The notes: generated by a model not told the origin, from the sequence alone. Positions 12,841 to 26,750 are shown, numbered from the stretch's first letter. The stretch: DNA of 64,000 nucleotides from Rhynochetos jubatus (GCA_027574665.1 CM050653.1:11244664-11308663); one strand, 5' to 3'. Numbers and translations are program-made.

Positions 12841-15800
12841 TTCCTCTTATTCTGTATTGCTTCATAAACTTGCTAAGACTATACATCACAATTCTATTTC
12901 AGTAAGAGCTCTTACGTTACAAACACCCCCACTTTTGTCACTAAGGTCATTAAATGCTCATGTAATGCTGCAGTTTGACACAGAACGTCTCTTGCTGCAT
13001 AAAATTAAAGCAATCCAAACCTGCTGACTGACTTCCAAAAAAAAAGTCTACCTAAAGGAGCAGCTGTGTCAAGTTTGCCAGTGGTGCCACAGGTAGTGGC
13101 TATTTGAAATAACAGATACCATGCAACTCAAAGATGTGGGGGTTCCCCCCACAGGTGATCAGATTTGTCCTAGGAACCAGATTCTTTAAAAAGAAAAATC
13201 CAGTTGAATACTCCTTTTCAGCTATTGTCAAACAACCAGATTACAAAATAACTCTTGTTCCTGATTCCACTGAGGTAAATTCTACTTAGCCATGGATGAG
13301 ATGGTGGTGTGCAGGCAGCTGGAACCACAAAATTAAGCTTTAATGAAGCCAGAGCGTAAGTAATCACTTCATTCTCTGATGGCAAAGTAAGGTTGCAAAA
13401 TTAGTATTTAATATGGATTTTTTTAGAATGAAGAAGCAGTGTTTATACAAGCATTGTAGTTAAGAGCTTCATTGAGTTTGTGAGAAATTAATTAAGACAG
13501 GGACTGCATTGTAATTGATCTCAGGCATTTTTGGAAATCATATTTTTTCTTCTGATTCAGTAGTCTTCCTGAAAGACTACAGTGGAAATCAATGCCACAG
13601 CACCAGCCACACTGCCTTATGATATAGAATAGGTAGAGACAAGACTGTAAGCTTGATGACCACTTATTCACAAAAACAATTGTGCAGACATTGATGGGGC
13701 CATTTCCATGAGGTTTTGCCCAGTAATCTCACCCTAGAATTTTGCAGTAGGATAGGAGAAGAAATAGCAGCACTGGGTTAGACATAATGACTTTAGGAGT
13801 CCCATCATAATGTAGCAGAGTCACCATGGCAGGAGGGGGTCAGATATAGAGTAGCTTGGAGACATTAAGGGGGGGGAAAAAAGCCCTTTCCAGATAACTT
13901 TTGTCTAGATAGTATTTTTGACAGGACATACAAACGTTTCAGAACAAGTCTGGATGTTGCATACCAGTGGATGTACTAATTTTCGTTGCAGGATAAAACA
14001 GATCTCTTAATTCCTAACATTCTTGCCAACATATGCTACAACTGGTCCTCTTTGTCTCTCCTTTTTGCCTTATTCACATGGTGCTCTTCCCTCTGCTTAT
14101 AGACAGCCACCTTTTAGTACACAAGCGCTATCCTGCATCCAGGATGATGTGGCAGCAGCTCACCTTCAGCCACAGTTTGGGTCATGCAAGAAGGATGGGC
14201 CCAGTGCTCCAGCACTATCCTCAACTCCCCCAGTCATCTATATTGGGTCAAGGAGTGAGAAAGAAATCCCCATATTACATTGTAACATGAGTTCCCAGTA
14301 GCAAAGCATGTAAATTTGCTTTTTAACTCTGACAAATATATAAGAAAGCAACAGATGAGTGCATGAATACGTGAAAGAATTTGGTGCAGAAAGTAAGAGG
14401 GAGAGACAGAAATGCATCTCTTGCATAAGGCTGCTAGTCTCTGGCAGAACTGGTTCAAGCAAAGTTTTGTCTATGCTTCTTATGAACAGTGGAACTTGGG
14501 GAAAAAACATAAAAGCAAACTGGTGGGATGCTTTGAATACTGCAGTCTACATCTAGGTTTGAGGGCATCAGTTCCCTGGTCTAGATATTACTGGAGCCAG
14601 CTGGGATTACTGGTTTTCTGCCCATGGAAACCAGGGGACAAGGAGAGGCCATGGGGCTGGGGCACAACTGTGCGTCTCCATGCGTCCTCCAGGCTGGAGG
14701 CTCAGATACTGCATCCAAAAGGTTGGGTGCAGCCATATCATGCTAGTGTCTCTTTCAAAAGCCACTGCAGAAAATACAGCTTACTATGAGGGTGCTGATG
14801 TTCACACCATATTCTTCCTCCTTTTGCATAATTAAGCATTTGTAATGATCCAATTGCTGTTACTTACCCTGAAGTATAGGTACCATAGCAGCTAAAATAT
14901 ATGAATGAGTTCTTGCCCTTTCTGTTGCAGCTGCCTTGCAGTAACACTCTGAAATAGTAGCGTGCTCCGCAAAGCAAGAGAAGGTGACTGTCACAACCAG
15001 TGCATCTTATGATTACAATTATATTTTAAAAATTAATTACAAATTTTTCCTTAGTTTAGATATACAATTGCAATCAGAGATCAACCACTGTGAAAGTATC
15101 ACGTACATGTAGTTTGTAATTAAAAGGCCATCTACTTTTCCATCCGTGTCAAAACAAGGAGCTTCAAACCCATCCTAACAATGCTCAGTGTTTTCTGATT
15201 TGGGTTTTTTCCTCCCTCTAAGTGTTGTGCAACCACTCACTAATTAATCCTCATGGCAATGAGAACAGGAAGATGAGATTTATTTGGGGTTGTACAATGA
15301 ATCAGATGGCAAACTTGGGCGTAGGATTTCTGGGGAAGTGATTCTAAGCCTTTGCTCAATTCGGTTTCTTTCCACATACAATTCATTTGCTAATTTTGCT
15401 TCCAATTCTTTTTCTCACCCCCCCTCCCCCCCGCCCCCAGTAACTACTATTAGCTGATGTAGTGCCTGCAATGTAGTTGACACTTTCCAGACATACAACC
15501 AAGAAAAATTATTTTCGTAAGGCTGCCTATGAAAATACACTGCATGTCTGAGATCACTTCGAATTAGTGAGGCTGGGAGATTTTGCATATTGGTATGCAC
15601 AACGTATTCAGTATAACTGTGTAGATTGGTAACAACAAAGTTCAGTATTTTTCTCTTGCTTGATGTAACTTGTTGCTTTTTCCAGTTACTGAGAGCCGCC
15701 TGCTCAAAGTTAGTAAACCTCAAGTTTCACTGACCAAGGAAATCCTTAAAATTATATAGTTTTCTCCCTTTCAGAAACTGATTCTAGTCTCATTTAATTG

Positions 15801-17906
15801 TAGATTTTTACCTGTGTAACAGTAAAGGTAAAACAAACTATCACCCACTTCTGGTAATGAAAGTAAGAAGAGGATTTAAGTCAACTATTTTTATATCTCT
15901 GTTATTCTCTGATTCCTAGGAATAGTAAAGCCCATCCAAAACTAAAACCACACCTGCTTTCATCATACCTATCAGAAATCTATATTTATAAATACATACT
16001 ATATATCACACTGCACACATATGCATTTATGCTATATGTTTGTATTTAAATACATCCACATGTTCATATATTTTGATAGATAAATACAGAAAGTACTTTA
16101 CAAAAATATCAGGAGTTAACTTGCTGTTTAAGTCCGGCTGTCAGGTTGTGGTTGCAACTGCCTGCTCTCTTCTGCCATCAGGCGGGTGTTCCTGAAGTGC
16201 AGACATACCCTTCCACCTCCGGGGTACCTTGTGCAAACTGGTGTGCTGCCTTCTCACTTCAGAACTCTCTGGCAAGATGCATAAAATCCGTAAGACTTCT
16301 CCTTACCTTCAGATCTTTTACTATCTAAATGTTCAATGTGTGTCCATAAATAAAAAATTTTAAAAATTAAATATAATTACATTAAATTAAAAAATAAAAG
16401 CCCCAGTCACTTTCCTGCAGAAGTATAGGAATTGGAATAAAACACTGTTTGGGATGATACTGATATTCTGGGTGTTTATTCCAAGGAAGCCCAGGAGCTG
16501 AGCCCCTCTGAGCTGGTTTCTGCTAGTTCTCAGGCATCACCCACATTTCAAGAGCCGCTCCTTTTTCACAGGCCACCAGAGACTACGGGGCTGTTATATG
16601 GATATGTTCTAAATATGGTCCTTTCAGTTTAGTGTATTTAATCTTATCTCCCTGTGATTATGTTACTGACAAATTATATCAAATGTAAGATGTATACAAT
16701 ACAGCTACTTCAAATAGAGGCTCTTTTGACTTTACAACTAGTTAAACAAAGAATTACCCATGTAGCTCCTGACTCAAAGGTGTTCTGCAAGTTCTTACTC
16801 CTCTAGTAAAGGCCTAAAAGGGATCATAAAATTTTATTAATATTTCATTTATTACAAAATTATTTAAAAGTCACCATCTGTCCAGAATTCCTGTGTAATG
16901 GCATTCAAGCTGATGTAGTTTTCCCATAATTAGTAGGAAACTAAGCTGACACTTCTTTTGGGTAATGCTGAAGGAGTGTTAATGTAGGATATGGTAGCTT
17001 TTAAGTACTGCAGTTGAAGAGTCAGTGTGAGGGGATTTCACCCTCGCATAAACACTAGTATTCTGGGTATTTTGTCTTTCTATTAAAAATAACAAAAGAG
17101 GGAAAAGTAAACTTATGTCTTTTCATTAAACAAAGGATAAAATAGTGCCTCAGAAATAAGCTAAAGTGTGGGTTTTTTCTCCTGAGTGTATCCTAAGTTT
17201 GTAAATAGTTAATATTTTCTTTAACACCAGTTAATCTATAAATATCTTTTTGACCTCTGGATAACAGCAGGTTTAATACATCTGCTGGTCAAACACTGCA
17301 AGTTCTACTTTGAATCACTCACTTCAAGATAAGCCATCATCACATGTGCCAGACAGCTGTTTTTTCTCATAGCTTCGCACATAACTAAAACTTCTGCATA
17401 GTTACAAAGCAAAAAATGACACCAGAATCAGAGAGATGTATGTGCATTACTCAGGACTAAATGGCTTCTGCTTACTTGCTTCAGCCAAGTATAAACCATG
17501 AAAAAGTACACTAACTTAGCTTCTAAAAGCAAATGTCTTGTCAGACTGTTTCACTCCAGTAGTAAACACTCCAGATTTTTCCTCCTTTGCCGAGTGTCTG
17601 AAGCAAATAGTAAAAAATTGTGCAACTTTTATTCAGGGTGGTGAATACAGTTTGAATTAATGGCTCTCTCCATTACAGAGGCTGCTTTCTGTGACCTAGA
17701 TTGTTCAATATAATAAATGCATATTTTCATGCTAAATAATTTGCTGCAAAATTCTCACAGTATCTAGCACAGCCCTCTGTATCTATTCTTACATATCTGT
17801 AAGCACTTTATAAACATTAACAAGTTAACATTAACTTTATAAACATGTTAGCATTTTAACAGCCTGTAAAATTACACAGGTAAATGATTGCTGTCTTACA
17901 GCTATT

Positions 17907-18060
17907 AAGGACAAGGAAACTCTTGTCCTTGTCCTTCCAAATTGGAAGTTTATGCACTTCCAATTTGGGCATTGCAGTGCCTAAAAATTCAGTAGCAGGA
18001 GTCAGAGATTAATTTAAGAGAGCCAAAGGCTCTTCCAAAGAGAGCCAAAGTCCTTCCAAA
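17907..18060. repeat. Cluster of short perfect hairpins and direct repeats
   Basis: Within about 155 bp there are three inverted repeats. AAGGACAAG / CTTGTCCTT lies at 17,907-17,915 and 17,922-17,930. CCAAATTGGAAGT and its exact complement lie at 17,937-17,949 and 17,956-17,968 with a 6-nt loop. AGAGCC / GGCTCT lies at 18,019-18,024 and 18,028-18,033. AAGAGAGCCAAAG occurs twice directly (18,016-18,028 and 18,038-18,050), and the phrase TCCTTCCAAA occurs at 17,932-17,941 in near-identical form and again at 18,051-18,060. The pattern suggests repeated template switching or slippage rather than a known element. Confidence 0.85.
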
Positions 18061-21000
18061 GGTCAATGTTCACTAATTGAAAAGAATTGGGTCCCTCTAA
18101 GGGGTGTCTAACGAACACTGCTTACAGTTAGAAGATAGGAAATGCTTGAAAGAAATCAGAAGGAAAAGAGATTTTGTATAGAGAGTGCAAAGATAGTGTT
18201 AATTGGGGAAGTGGAGTTAAGAAATAATTTGGCTTCTGTATGGTCTAGATAGGTGAAACAGAAGCAGGAACTGCTTTGGGTAAAGCAAGAATGGTTTGTT
18301 AGAATGTGATACCTTGATTTCAGTGACCAGGAAGTTTCAGGGAAACTTTTCTTAGAGCACGCCGTTTTGAAAAGCTGTTCTCAAAGCCCTAAAAGTTTTG
18401 TAAACTCCTCAAGACCTAAATGTTGTTAGAAATAACCAAACGCAATTGGAAGACAAAAGCAGAACTATTCCATGTGTACTGTGCAATACAAACAAATACG
18501 TAAATGAAATGGATGGGATTAGAAATAGGTCTTATTTTCTTCAGAGCTTTCACCAACCTGGTGGGTATTACATCTGTTCATCATCCTGTTCTGCCAAATA
18601 GGTGGAATGTTTAAGAGGGATGATAACCACTGCCACAGTTTGCTTAGCAAAAATTGGTTTGCCTGTTTTAGCAATAAATAATGTTCACTCACCACATGCT
18701 TTATAAGCAAGGTCAAGACTTCCTTTCATCTCACTTTGGTGAAAGACAAACCAAGAAATATTAATAAGGGTTAATTAATCCACATATCATCTCCCCAGAC
18801 TCTAAAGCTCAATAGGAAGCCAGAAGCAACCTCACCAGAGAGAAAACACTTGGGCCCTACTCACTGCCAGCATCTTAACTCATGCATTTTACATGAAATC
18901 AGCATTAAATAAAAAATATGGTGACTAAGAAATGCAAAAATAACTATTGCAAGAGGGAATGTAAGGCCAAACCTTCCCTCAAAAGAGGCTAGAGTCAGTT
19001 CATTCATTTTTCTGCTTTTAGTTCATATTTCCTGTGTTTGAGGTTACATGATGTCTCAATTTTAAGGGGAAAGTTGTGCTGTGAAGCCAATTCTGTAATC
19101 TGGTGAATTGGGCACGCTCCTGCAATCCCCACCGCACGGAGAAAGGCTGGCATTTCGGCTTTCTTGGTTGTTCTGTGGCACTCCCTAGGGAAAGGTAGGC
19201 AGAGGTGTCTCCTCTGCACCTCTCATGGAGAGAAAGCAGCGGCAGCTTTCATGCATTGCACGGGCACCCTGCTGTGTAGTACAATGCTATGAGTAAAATT
19301 GGAGACCTGGGCACTGACGGGAAAATGTAGACACCTCCCAGGCAGAATCACAGCAAGGTTCTAGCTGTGAGTGAGGTACCTATTTACCCAGAGGACTGTT
19401 CCTGCAATTACTGACATGTCTGACTGCAGCCCAAAATGTGAGCACCCAGGACATTTGAGGATCTCTGAAACTTAGGTTACTAGAGCCTTTGGCAGATTTC
19501 AGACAAGAACTACTGTGGGCAGTCTTTTTTGTTCCCACTTTAAGTGATTTGTCCTTCTGTGTAGGAGTTTATGTTGTGTTTGGCTGGCTCCTGAATTTTA
19601 TTATCCTCCTTTGCTTACCAGGCTTGATACCCTCTTCATTTTTCTTACTCGAGTTTAGTTTTCCATGAGGTCAACAGATTGCAGGGAAGCTTCTCTGCTG
19701 ATCTCCTCATTTCGGGACTGAATAAAGAAGTGAAACTTGCTAACGTTACATTATTATTATTCTTTCTCAAGTTCCCAGAGCTATGGGAACTTCTGACAGC
19801 TCATGCAGGGCACAAGGCTGTTAGTATTTATCTTTCAATAAAATACACTAATGAGAAAATTTCTCATCAGATCCCAACAAGTGTGTTTTGTTCCTTATAA
19901 TGTAATGTTGACATATTTGTGGGCTGCTGTTCCGGGACTGGATGTCAAAGCATATTAGACTTGTACATTGTATTCATGAATTTGGTTGGTAAAAATAAAT
20001 TAACACTTACCTTCTGTGGTTCCAGTTGTTGATTATGCTTTTTCACTTACACTGATGACATATTTATAAGCAAACATCTGGAAAAACATTGGCATAGATC
20101 AGCTGAGGTCATCTCCCTTATCTGAAACCACAAGGTATCTCAAAATCCAGTGAAACTCAGAAGCATATTTGAGAACAAACCAAGTTCATCTACAGGTTCC
20201 TATCCTAACTATAATTTATTAAATACCTGGAAAAGACATTATTTTAGTCATCTCACTAACTATACAGATTTAAAAAAGGACTGAGTCTGAGTTTAAACTG
20301 GCAACGTTTCAGCCCTCATTCATAAACTTCATGTCAGAGTTTTCCTGTCTTTTCTCCCTGGGCAGTAACCCTGAAGGGACTTGGCATGCAGTATATTAGC
20401 AAGTGTATTTAAAATGTACATACAACCCTTCACAAATGCAAAGAGGACAGAGCATGTCGTCAGACATGTACGTAGTAACCAAAGCCGGGATCTACTCTAG
20501 CTGACAGTAATGAACTCTGACGGTGAAGCAGTAGTTATTCCTGTCCTAAATGACAAACTGCCATGTCCTATTATCTAGAAGCTTTAAGGCCTGACACACT
20601 CTATTCCATCTAATGAAAACAGTTTAAAACAAAAAGACAAGTTAACATATGCCAGTAGGAATGGATATGGAGCTGTATTTCCCCAGGTAGCTGACAACTA
20701 AATACCACTGATTTTTCTAACCATGGTGGTGTTTGTCAGTTCATTTGCTTTCAAGGTGTGTTTAAACTTCAAACAAGTACTCGAATTAGCATCCCAGCAT
20801 CACCTCAGCTGGCCACTTTTCCCAGGAGCAGATAGAAAAAGGCTAAAGTTATCACATGTAATTATCCCTAGCTCAGCGGACATTTTACCAAAAGAGTGAC
20901 AACCACCATTTATGGTTGAAAAGAAGAGACAGTGAAAGCTAACACCTTGCTGCTTCTTTCTGTCAGGGATGGGTGGTTGTAAAGTAGTTTAGAATAGCAA

Positions 21001-22319
21001 TGTCCCTGTAGATGAACCTTACAGTATGAGACAGTTGCCTTTTCCTAAGGGTAATTCCATTTAGTAGTTAGCTCTGAATCAGCCTTTTGCCTCTTGCGTA
21101 ATATTTTGCATTTTCTTTGCTGTAAGGAGATGACTGCGTTGTGCTTTGGTTTTGTGCAGTGCTTCAGCCATGATTAGGACTCCTACATTGCATACCCAGA
21201 CATTCCAAGTCCTCTTTCCAGGGCTTCTCTGTCAGACTAATGTTTCCAAAATTCAACAAACAGGCAAGGGTTTTGCCCAGAGACTTGACTTCAACACGGT
21301 GTTATCAGAAACCGTGGGAGTACAGAATGTCCTAGAAAGACTATGTGCCCCGGTTCACCTTTAAAGACTCCCAGTTTTAATGGAATTTTTTCTTCCCAGA
21401 CATTTTGAAATTCATTGAAATGAAAAATACTTCTTTTGAGTTTCTGGAGTAATCCATTCAATTATACTTAAAATAAAGGATTGATATTGCAGTAACTGTA
21501 ACTGTCAAAGAAGGTGACACGTTAGAAAGGCTTAGGAAATACAGGCTGCCTTCCTCACAGGCAGCTGAGGAGGTGCAGGGAATTAACAATGATGGGGACG
21601 TTACATTCTTTTATACCATCCTAGCAGGGCCGAAGGACCCTGCAGTGTGGTTTAACAGGATTAAAACTATGCAAAACTTCACAATTTCCTTTTCAAAATT
21701 TCCTAAGTGTTTGAGGAAGAGGAGAATATGCCTTAGTTACATAGAGGTGAAGTAAATATTGCCACACTTGCCAAAAAACAGAACAGTATTTTGCATACGT
21801 ACTGCAAACGAGTGAAGTATCAGGTCTAGATGGGCAGTCTTCAGAGACATGACCAAAATTAAATGCATACATGTGACAAGGCATTAACTGCTGATGGTGG
21901 GTTTCAGCTGCAAGCAGAAATAATCTTTGTGATACAGTCCAACTTTTATTAGACACCCACAATGAAGTTGCAAAAATATTATGCAGAAGTGAAGGAAAAA
22001 AATCTGTCATGCACTGTAGCAAAAGATTAATCATACCATTCACACTCAACATCCATCGCAGTAATAATTCAATTGCTTTCATAAAACCTTTTAGTAATAT
22101 GTATATAACCCAGCTGAGAACCTAAACGCAGCAGTAACCACCTTGAATACACGGAAAGATTCTTCTAGGTCATTTCTTCCACACCTATCTGTATCACAAA
22201 GAGCAAAATGGAAGTCCACAAAAGTGTAGGTCCTGCAAATGGGATTAACAAGATGGGCCAGGAATGCTGGATGGCCAAAACACAAGACCTTGTATCAGGA
22301 TGTAAGTCTTCAAGCTGGT

Positions 22320-22352
22320 GTTTTGGGGTTGGGGTTTTGGTGGGGTTTTTTT
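22320..22352 (+). repeat. G/T tract with telomere-like GGGGTT units
   Basis: Three runs of four G and one GG are separated by T runs, ending in a T tract. It resembles a short telomere-like stretch and might form a weak G-quadruplex if the GG pair is used. There are only two exact GGGGTT units, so I do not call it an interstitial telomere. Confidence 0.5.
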
Positions 22353-25300
22353 TCCTTTATCTATAATGGAAGGGATAAATACTGAAAAAAACCCTTTCAA
22401 AATGTTTTTGAAAAGGATTCTATTACTTCAGCTTTGCCTTTTGCAAGCTCTACACAGAACCATACTTAACTATAAGGTTTCCTTACAGGGACAGTAAAGA
22501 ATCTTTCCATCTTCCTATGTGCTCTTTGATTCCTTTAAAAAGATAATGAATCTTAAATTTCGCATTTTTAAGAAAAAAGTGGTTTGTTTCATCTTGTAGA
22601 TACCAATGTTTTTGTCTCTGTATATAGTATTTCTGTTTTTATCTACAGACATTCTGGATCAGAACAAATTTGGCAGTAATGCTATGGAGACAGTGTTAAG
22701 GTATTAGCATGCTAAAGTATAATATACATCCTTTGCACATGTCACAACATTTGAATTTGTAGCTCTGAGACTTGTTTATTTCCAGTGCCTGGATTTGTAT
22801 ACAGGTTGCTGGAGGGACACAATAATACAGCAGTTCTGAATCTGAAAATAGCTTTACTAGATTTTTTTATTGGATTTTACATTTAAAGTAACTAAGACTC
22901 CATTGCATAACTCTCATATTCATGTTTGCTAGCTGGGTAGTAACTGAATAATTCAGCACCCTAAAATTGCAATACATGTGCACTAGTAATTTTTTTTTAA
23001 ATGAGCACAGCTGCTAACTGAACTATTTATCTGAAAAAGAAGCCCAAATCACAATGTTTTTATCCAGATCTCAATTTCCCCACTTTTCAGGTGATACAAA
23101 TGTACTGCTGGCTTTTAACTTACATCCCATTTAAATAGCCTTTTCATTTGTGTGTATATCTCTTGTTTATCAAGACAAAATAAACAATCTAGGATTCGAG
23201 TGACTTTTTTGTAGTGATTCATTAAAGAAGAATAATTCTTTCATGTGGTACGGTGAGGCTGAGCTAGGAGCAGGTGTTTTGCGTGTACGTAGAGCATTTC
23301 ACTCCCTGTCAGTGTGTTTAAAGCTCGCCATTCCCACCCTGGAGAAGCCAGACAGCACTGTGCTCTTCAGCTTGTAAACTCTGTTTACTGCTGTGATGAG
23401 AAACAGTGAATGTTCTGCTTACAAATTTAGACTCTTCATCCCAAGAGGTCCTACTGGATCCCAGGCTCTGGGACAAATCCAGGCTCTTTTCTCATGTCCC
23501 ATGTATTGCAGAACAATAATTCAAGACATATGCGTTTAGCCACTGAAAGCCCAGAAGAAAGCTGTTTCCTTACTGTGCAACATGAGCAGCCCTTTTGGTC
23601 TTCATCAACACAAGTCACAGGGCTCACTGAGAACCGGGAGGGAATAAATGAATGATTGGAACATATATGTTCTTATTTTCTGTATATTGCTTCCACCAGC
23701 TTGTTTATAAGGCTTCTGTCTTCCCAGATTGTATGTAAATATGGGTATAGTAATTGCTAAGATTGTCCAGAGGCTAATAGACTAGAGTAGTGTGAGAGCT
23801 GAAATCAGAGTTCCTCCAGTCTCTCTGAATGGCCTGGCAGTGAGCAATGGACTGGGAAAGACTCTTCAGTGCCATTACTAGTAGATGCATTCAGACATAA
23901 AGGGGTAATGAATATCATACTTTTGCTTTTAGACGCTTCCTTGTTTCTTATTTCAAAAATGTAAACAAACAAAAAAATCCCAAGTTTCCCAGATGTATTC
24001 TTTGTGGGTTGATAAGAGCATGGAAGGGGATCACAGGACACAGCAAAGCCGTTGCAGGAGAATCCTGCAGTAAGAAGCAGAGACAGCAGAAGGTAAGGTA
24101 TTTTGAGACAGCACATATATGAGATTTTTAGTAAAGTAAATGATGCACAGCAGGGAGCAAAGTGGGAGAGGAGATACTACAGGAGCATGCCTTATTCTGC
24201 CAGTGAGACAGTTTAAAAAAGTTACCAATTATCCTCTGAAGAAGCAGTATGGATGGGAAAAGACCAAGATTATTAGAAACACTTTTTTTTTTTTCTGCCA
24301 TGAGTTTTCATGATAACAAGGGCAATCAGGGCAGGAATGCCACAAAAATAGCTGTTGCTATGTACTCTAAAAACTGTGCTTTTTGCCTTGGCCCAAGCCA
24401 GGAATTAAAGAAGCAAGAATAAAAAAAGTTAACCGAACTTCTAACACCAAAACCTGAAGATATGAGCTAATGAGCTTATACTACCAAAGTTGTGTGTTAA
24501 CCTACATCTGCTCTTTGTCACACAGGACTTTGTTTGTATTCTGACTTCTGAAACAGTTGGAATAAATCATCCATGCAGCAACTGCTTGAAACACAAATAA
24601 AATCTTCTTATGAGATGACCTGGTGTATTATTACAAGAAAGTATTTTGGCTCCTGAAAACGCGGCAGTCACGATCACTTGAGTTCACAAACTGCCAGCTC
24701 CTTCCAAGGTGCAACCTTAATACCCCAGAATATTAAAGTTCCAGAAAAAGAACATTTCTAAGATATTTTAGCAGAATATTTATGAAACGGATTACTGGCA
24801 AACTTCTTGGTTTTTTGGGTTTTTTACGTAAAGGAAGTTTATCAGGGATAATTTGTCTAGTTTCTGTACACATATTAAGTGAAAGACTAGCTAAGGGTTT
24901 CTTTTAGAGATGGATTGAGTGAACTCTTAGACATTTTTTATATTCATTTAGTAAAATAACTCTGATATGAGAGTGCCTTTAGCTTTACAGTTCTCCAGAA
25001 TGGCTTTATATACACTGAAAAAAAAAAAATAGTATTCATAACTATTGCAATAAGGTTACGAATTTTACATTTTCAATCATTCACTAATTCCAGCAGCATT
25101 CATACATCCCTATGGTGGACCCTACCGTGGAGTGTCTCTACCAAGCCACCTCAAGTTTACATAGAAGCAAATGACAGCAAAACATTTTACAGAACACCAA
25201 GGATTTGTCATGCCAAGCATCAATACAAAACAAGGACTGTTTCTCAAAACTACAAGTCTATTCTTCCATGAGTTGGACACTGGTGGAAATCTTTGCAATA

Positions 25301-25809
25301 GCTATTATCTGTTCTTCCACTTTTCTTTATTAAAAATATCTGGTACTTCTTGCCTGCACAGGACCAAAGCCCTCATGAATTTAATCTGAATGTACAAAGC
25401 ACAAAACCTGGGGTTTGGCACAAAGTCAGCGTAAGGAGGACACACACATACCATTGCAAAGGCCTCAGCAGTTCAGCCGTGAGCTTACAAGGTTTTCATA
25501 TACTCATGCATGAGGAATGCAACTCCCCATGTATTCAATTGTGGGTTAGATTTGTCTTTTGAGATTAAAGCTCTCATTAATACGTTGGGAGCATTTGAAT
25601 TCGAAGAGAGTGGCTGACTATGATGCATGCCACTGCTGCATGCTGAGAATTCCTGCTGCACATTTCATGAACATGAGCCTTGCAGACATTTTTGTTGTTC
25701 TAAATCCTCCCTGAGTTTACGAAAATCTGCCACATAGCTGGTCCCATTTTAAAACTTCCCTGAACTTTGAAATATTTTACTGGTTTGAAAAACATTCTTT
25801 GGATAACAT

Positions 25810-25872
25810 TACAGTCCTATTAATGTTAACAGGAGTTTTGTCATTGATTTTAGCAAGGCCCGAATTTCCAGC
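25810..25872. repeat. Possible degenerate amniote palindromic repeat (MITE-like)
   Basis: The segment around AACAGGAGTTTTGTCATTGA, followed by a GGCCCGAATTTC-like end, resembles a repeat I recall from reptile and bird genomes with 'gaagtcaatgggagttttgccattgacttcaatgggg' at its core. Both halves of that palindrome are recognisable but eroded. The match is from memory and the family name is uncertain; a repeat-library search would settle it. Confidence 0.4.
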
Positions 25873-26123
25873 CTAACAGCTAAAGGGGTTATCTGTAAAA
25901 AGAGGGAGTATTTAACCAGCTACTCGTTAGAGCTTGCACTGATCTAGACTCTGCTCATGTTAATGTGGCGACAGCTCAAATCTGCATTTTTCAGAAAATG
26001 CAAGTATCCACTTGCAAGAGCTTGGTTTGTGCAAAGCTACTTTGTATTTTCACCAGTGAGACTGTATCACATTGTAACGCAATGCACTGCCTGATTTTTC
26101 TGTGAATATGTAGTAAGGGGAAG

Positions 26124-26145
26124 AAAAAAAAAAGGGGGGGGGGGG
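26124..26145. repeat. Homopurine junction: 10 A then 12 G
   Basis: Ten A are followed directly by twelve G inside a longer purine stretch (about 26,116-26,158, with one interrupting C). Such tracts are unstable and can take up triplex forms. No gene is adjacent. Confidence 0.9.
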
Positions 26146-26610
26146 AGAGGCGGGGAAGTTTGATCCTTATATTTGACTCCATTTTCCCAAACACAGCTAC
26201 AGTTTCTTCAGCAGAGGAAGATACTATTTCCAGCAAGGAAAACACAGTGTTTTGAGAACCGTGTGAAAACTTGAGGTCTGTCCTTACCCTTTGGTTCTCC
26301 CAGATGTATACCCACGCCTGCCCTCTTCAGCATCTCTGAGCCCTAGAAAAATTACCAGTCATTAAACGTGATGGTTTGCTGTGAGAAGACTTCATCCATG
26401 AGACAGTGGTGTGTTCTGATGGTTAACAATGAAAATGCCTTAGCAGAGGTGTACATGAAATTCAGTGGCAATGTACATAAAGGGTACTTGCAGCGTGGCC
26501 TGCGTGTTTCTTCAGGGGCTTTCACAGAGTGCTCTCCATAGCCAAGATATGTGTTGCAAAGAGCTGCTGAATAAGAAGTCAACCATACCTTTATTTTATT
26601 AAATAAAATA

Positions 26611-26750
26611 GTTGTGGATGCCCCATCCCTGGCTGGATGAGGCTTTGAGCAACCTGGTCTAGTGGAGGGTGTCCCTGCCCATGGCAGGGGGGTTGGGACT
26701 AGGTGGACTTTAAGGTCCCTTCCAACCCAAACTATTCTATGACTCTGTGA
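26611..26750 (+). repeat. CR1 LINE 3' end fragment
   Basis: It begins at GTTGTGGATGCCCCATCCCT and runs through the conserved 'ggatgaggctttgagcaacctggt' block, the 'catggcagggg' block and the 'ttccaaccc' block to a tail like ATTCTATGACTCTGTGA. It is the 3' terminal 140 bp of a CR1 element on the + strand, 5'-truncated as is usual. Compared with the copy at 51.8-52.25 kb it lacks about 17 bp after 'ccatccctgg'; across the last ~110 bp the two differ at about seven positions, so they belong to the same or close subfamilies. Confidence 0.93.

Larger units (their letters stand above)
12841..25805. other. Intergenic, no gene recognised
   Basis: Thirteen kilobases of AT-rich unique sequence with only short open frames (up to about 129 codons, unlike any known protein). 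It contains the quasi-palindrome cluster at 17,907-18,060, AT-rich low-complexity DNA around 15.97-16.08 and 16.34-16.40 kb, and a G-rich tract at 22,320-22,352. Stretches such as 13.3-13.6 and 16.8-17.0 kb have homeodomain-like TAATTA cores and no repeat signature, so they are reasonable places to look for conserved noncoding elements. That is a guess from texture only. Confidence 0.55.

Noticed and set aside
21693-22082. 129-codon open frame on -
   Set aside because: No recognisable motif, no splice context and ordinary AT-rich surroundings.
22320-22352. Interstitial telomere repeat
   Set aside because: Vertebrate telomeres use TTAGGG; here the units are GGGGTT with irregular spacing and only two exact copies.
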